Origin: Candidatus Avacholeplasma faecigallinarum | GTDB lineage: Bacteria > Bacillota_I > Bacilli_A > Acholeplasmatales > Anaeroplasmataceae | Assembly (NCBI GenBank): GCA_018715825.1 | Contig: DVKU01000073.1 | Span: forward strand, 1-8,353 | Reading direction: 5' to 3' | Length of the DNA stretch: 8,353 nt | Shown: in pieces, positions 7,302 through 8,353 of the stretch | Position numbering within the stretch: the stretch's first letter is position 1 | How the letters are laid out: the number at the start of each line of letters is the position of its first letter | Notes under the pieces: model-generated | Database searches by the model: none | Seen by the model: the letters and a program-made list of their open reading frames with translations, nothing else | What the model was told of the DNA's origin: nothing | Made by a program: the position numbers and the translations under genes

Positions 7302-8152
7302 TGAAATACTATATAAAATTAATGAGACCATTTCATTGGGTTAAGAACCTGTTGATCTTTGTGCCCTTATTTTTTAATGGTCGTATTTTATCTATTAGTA
7401 AGGTATGGTTATTGATAGTAGCCTTTTTAGCGTTCAGTTTTATTGCATCATCTGTTTATATTTTGAATGATGTAAAAGATGCTGATAAAGACAGACTACA
7501 TCCCAAAAAAAGATTTAGGCCAATTGCTAGTGGAAAAGTTAGTAAGAAACAAGCTGTAATTTTTTGGATATTTCTATTTACTATTAGTATTTTATTGATG
7601 GGACTAATTGGAAACATAGTTGGTAGTTACCTAGTTTCATTTATATTGCCATTAATCTATTTACTAATGAACCTTTTGTACAGCAATGGATTAAAGAATA
7701 TTCCTTTGGTTGATGTGTCGATTATAGCTGCTGGGTTCGTCATCAGGTTATATTATGGGGCATTAGTTTGTGGAGTTACAGTTTCGGATGCATTGCTATT
7801 AACTGTAATATCCGCCTCGTTCTTTCTTGGATTTGGTAAAAGACGAAATGAGTTGAAAAAAGGTACTAGTACTCGTAAAGTTTTGCAGGCGTATAATATT
7901 TATTTTCTTGATAAAATTATGTATGTTTTTATTAGCTTAACATTAGTTTTCTATTCTTTTTGGACCATTTTAAAGGGGAGAAATTTAGTTTATACGGTTC
8001 CTCTTGCAATGTTGATTGTGGCCGATTATTGCTTGATTATTGAAAGCGATAGTTCGGATGGTGATCCGGCAGAAGTCTTAAAAAATTCAAAATCATTAAT
8101 GTGTCTATTGGGAGTGTTTATTCTTTCCATGTTTGTAGGCTTATACTTTTAA
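7301..8152 (+). CDS. UbiA-family polyprenyl-phosphate phosphoribosyltransferase (DPPR synthase-like)
   Basis: This 283-residue, roughly nine-helix protein belongs to the UbiA superfamily. It carries the signatures of decaprenyl-phosphate phosphoribosyltransferase rather than of quinone or heme enzymes. The first motif is NDVKDADKDRLHP (56-68), supplying Asn56, Asp57, Asp60 and Asp64 for metal and pyrophosphate binding, followed by KRFRPIASG (70-78). The second is YSNGLKN (127-133), then DVSIIAAGFVIR (138-149). In the known family (mycobacterial Rv3806c) the enzyme transfers phosphoribose from PRPP to polyprenyl phosphate, the first step to polyprenyl-phosphate arabinose or ribose. Here the lipid would presumably be undecaprenyl phosphate. 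AGGGAG (7289-7294) lies 6 bases before the ATG, which shares its A with the stop of the upstream gene. The subfamily call is strong; the final sugar product is unknown. Confidence 0.85.
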   Translation: MKYYIKLMRPFHWVKNLLIFVPLFFNGRILSISKVWLLIVAFLAFSFIASSVYILNDVKDADKDRLHPKKRFRPIASGKVSKKQAVIFWIFLFTISILLMGLIGNIVGSYLVSFILPLIYLLMNLLYSNGLKNIPLVDVSIIAAGFVIRLYYGALVCGVTVSDALLLTVISASFFLGFGKRRNELKKGTSTRKVLQAYNIYFLDKIMYVFISLTLVFYSFWTILKGRNLVYTVPLAMLIVADYCLIIESDSSDGDPAEVLKNSKSLMCLLGVFILSMFVGLYF

Positions 8153-8237
8153 ATTTTTCTATGTCTGCTAATACTAATTTAGGTAAATTCAGTAATACTA
8201 ACAAAGATATTTTGGATAAAGTTAATAATATAGTTAT

Positions 8238-8243
8238 AGGAGA
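8238..8243 (+). promoter_or_regulatory. Ribosome binding site favouring the start at 8251
   Basis: AGGAGA lies 7 bases before the ATG at 8251. An in-frame ATG at 8161 would add 30 polar residues but has no Shine-Dalgarno in front of it. Confidence 0.65.
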
Positions 8244-8250
8244 TACGTTA

Positions 8251-8353
8251 ATGAAGAAAAGATTAGTCTGGGTTGATATTGCAAAGGGTATTGCAATTAT
8301 TCTTATGATTATTGGACATGAAATTAGCGGGAACATTAGAACGTTTATTTTTT
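8251..8353 (+). CDS. N-terminus of an acyltransferase (AT3/fucose 4-O-acetylase-like), cut by window end
   Basis: Only 34 residues are present. RLVWVDIAKGIAIILMIIGH (4-23) is the typical first helix of membrane acetyltransferases related to fucose 4-O-acetylase (COG3594-like), with the D-I-A-K-G-x-x-I pattern and the conserved His at 23. This N-terminus differs from that of the acyltransferase at 4543 (KFEILRIFSM), so it is a different subfamily rather than a copy. It follows the UbiA gene by 98 bases with no terminator between, so it is probably in the same transcript. It may O-acetylate the glycan made by its neighbours. Confidence 0.75.
   Translation, partial: MKKRLVWVDIAKGIAIILMIIGHEISGNIRTFIF

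Noticed and set aside
8118..8336. 72-codon ORF on the - strand across the UbiA end and the last acyltransferase
   Set aside because: It overlaps the clearly recognisable start of the acyltransferase, and its hydrophobic look is the complement of that gene's first helix.
1..8353. CRISPR array, tRNA, rRNA, insertion sequence, toxin-antitoxin or phage defence genes
   Set aside because: No spaced repeats, no cloverleaf or rRNA-like stretches, no transposase motifs and no nuclease or toxin families were seen on either strand.

Overview
The window looks like chromosome of a low-GC Gram-positive bacterium, most probably a lactobacillus (Limosilactobacillus-like). This rests on the release factor 3 sequence, the strong AGGAGG-type ribosome binding sites, and the AT-rich multi-pass membrane genes of surface-glycan synthesis. 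The species cannot be fixed from sequence alone. Every gene supported here lies on the + strand.

Layout. Bases 2-311 hold the broken 3' end of an acyltransferase-3 (AT3) gene with an internal stop and a frameshift. A short spacer with a possible terminator follows. Next is a 653-residue polytopic membrane protein (502-2463) of GT-C glycosyltransferase type with an extracytoplasmic C-terminal domain. prfC, encoding peptide chain release factor 3, occupies 2591-4168 and is visibly richer in G+C than everything around it. A gene-poor, very AT-rich spacer of 374 bases follows and contains a perfect 20-bp palindrome. From 4543 to the window end runs a tightly packed set: an intact AT3 acyltransferase, a PTPS-related/YfhO-like GT-C membrane protein, a UbiA-family polyprenyl-phosphate phosphoribosyltransferase, and the start of another acyltransferase that runs off the edge.

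How the genes may work together. The UbiA protein carries the motifs of decaprenyl-phosphate phosphoribosyltransferase (mycobacterial Rv3806c), which moves phosphoribose from PRPP to a polyprenyl phosphate. The gene directly upstream, overlapping it by one base, encodes a membrane protein of the class that uses polyprenyl-phosphate sugars outside the membrane. Acyltransferases flank the pair. The simplest model is a small module that makes a lipid-linked pentofuranose, adds it to a surface polymer, and O-acylates the product. This model is inference: the phosphatase and any epimerase it needs are not in the window, and the acceptor is unknown.

prfC appears to be a conserved housekeeping gene inside a variable surface-glycan region. 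The dead AT3 gene on one side and the live AT3 genes on the other fit gene turnover around a fixed core gene.
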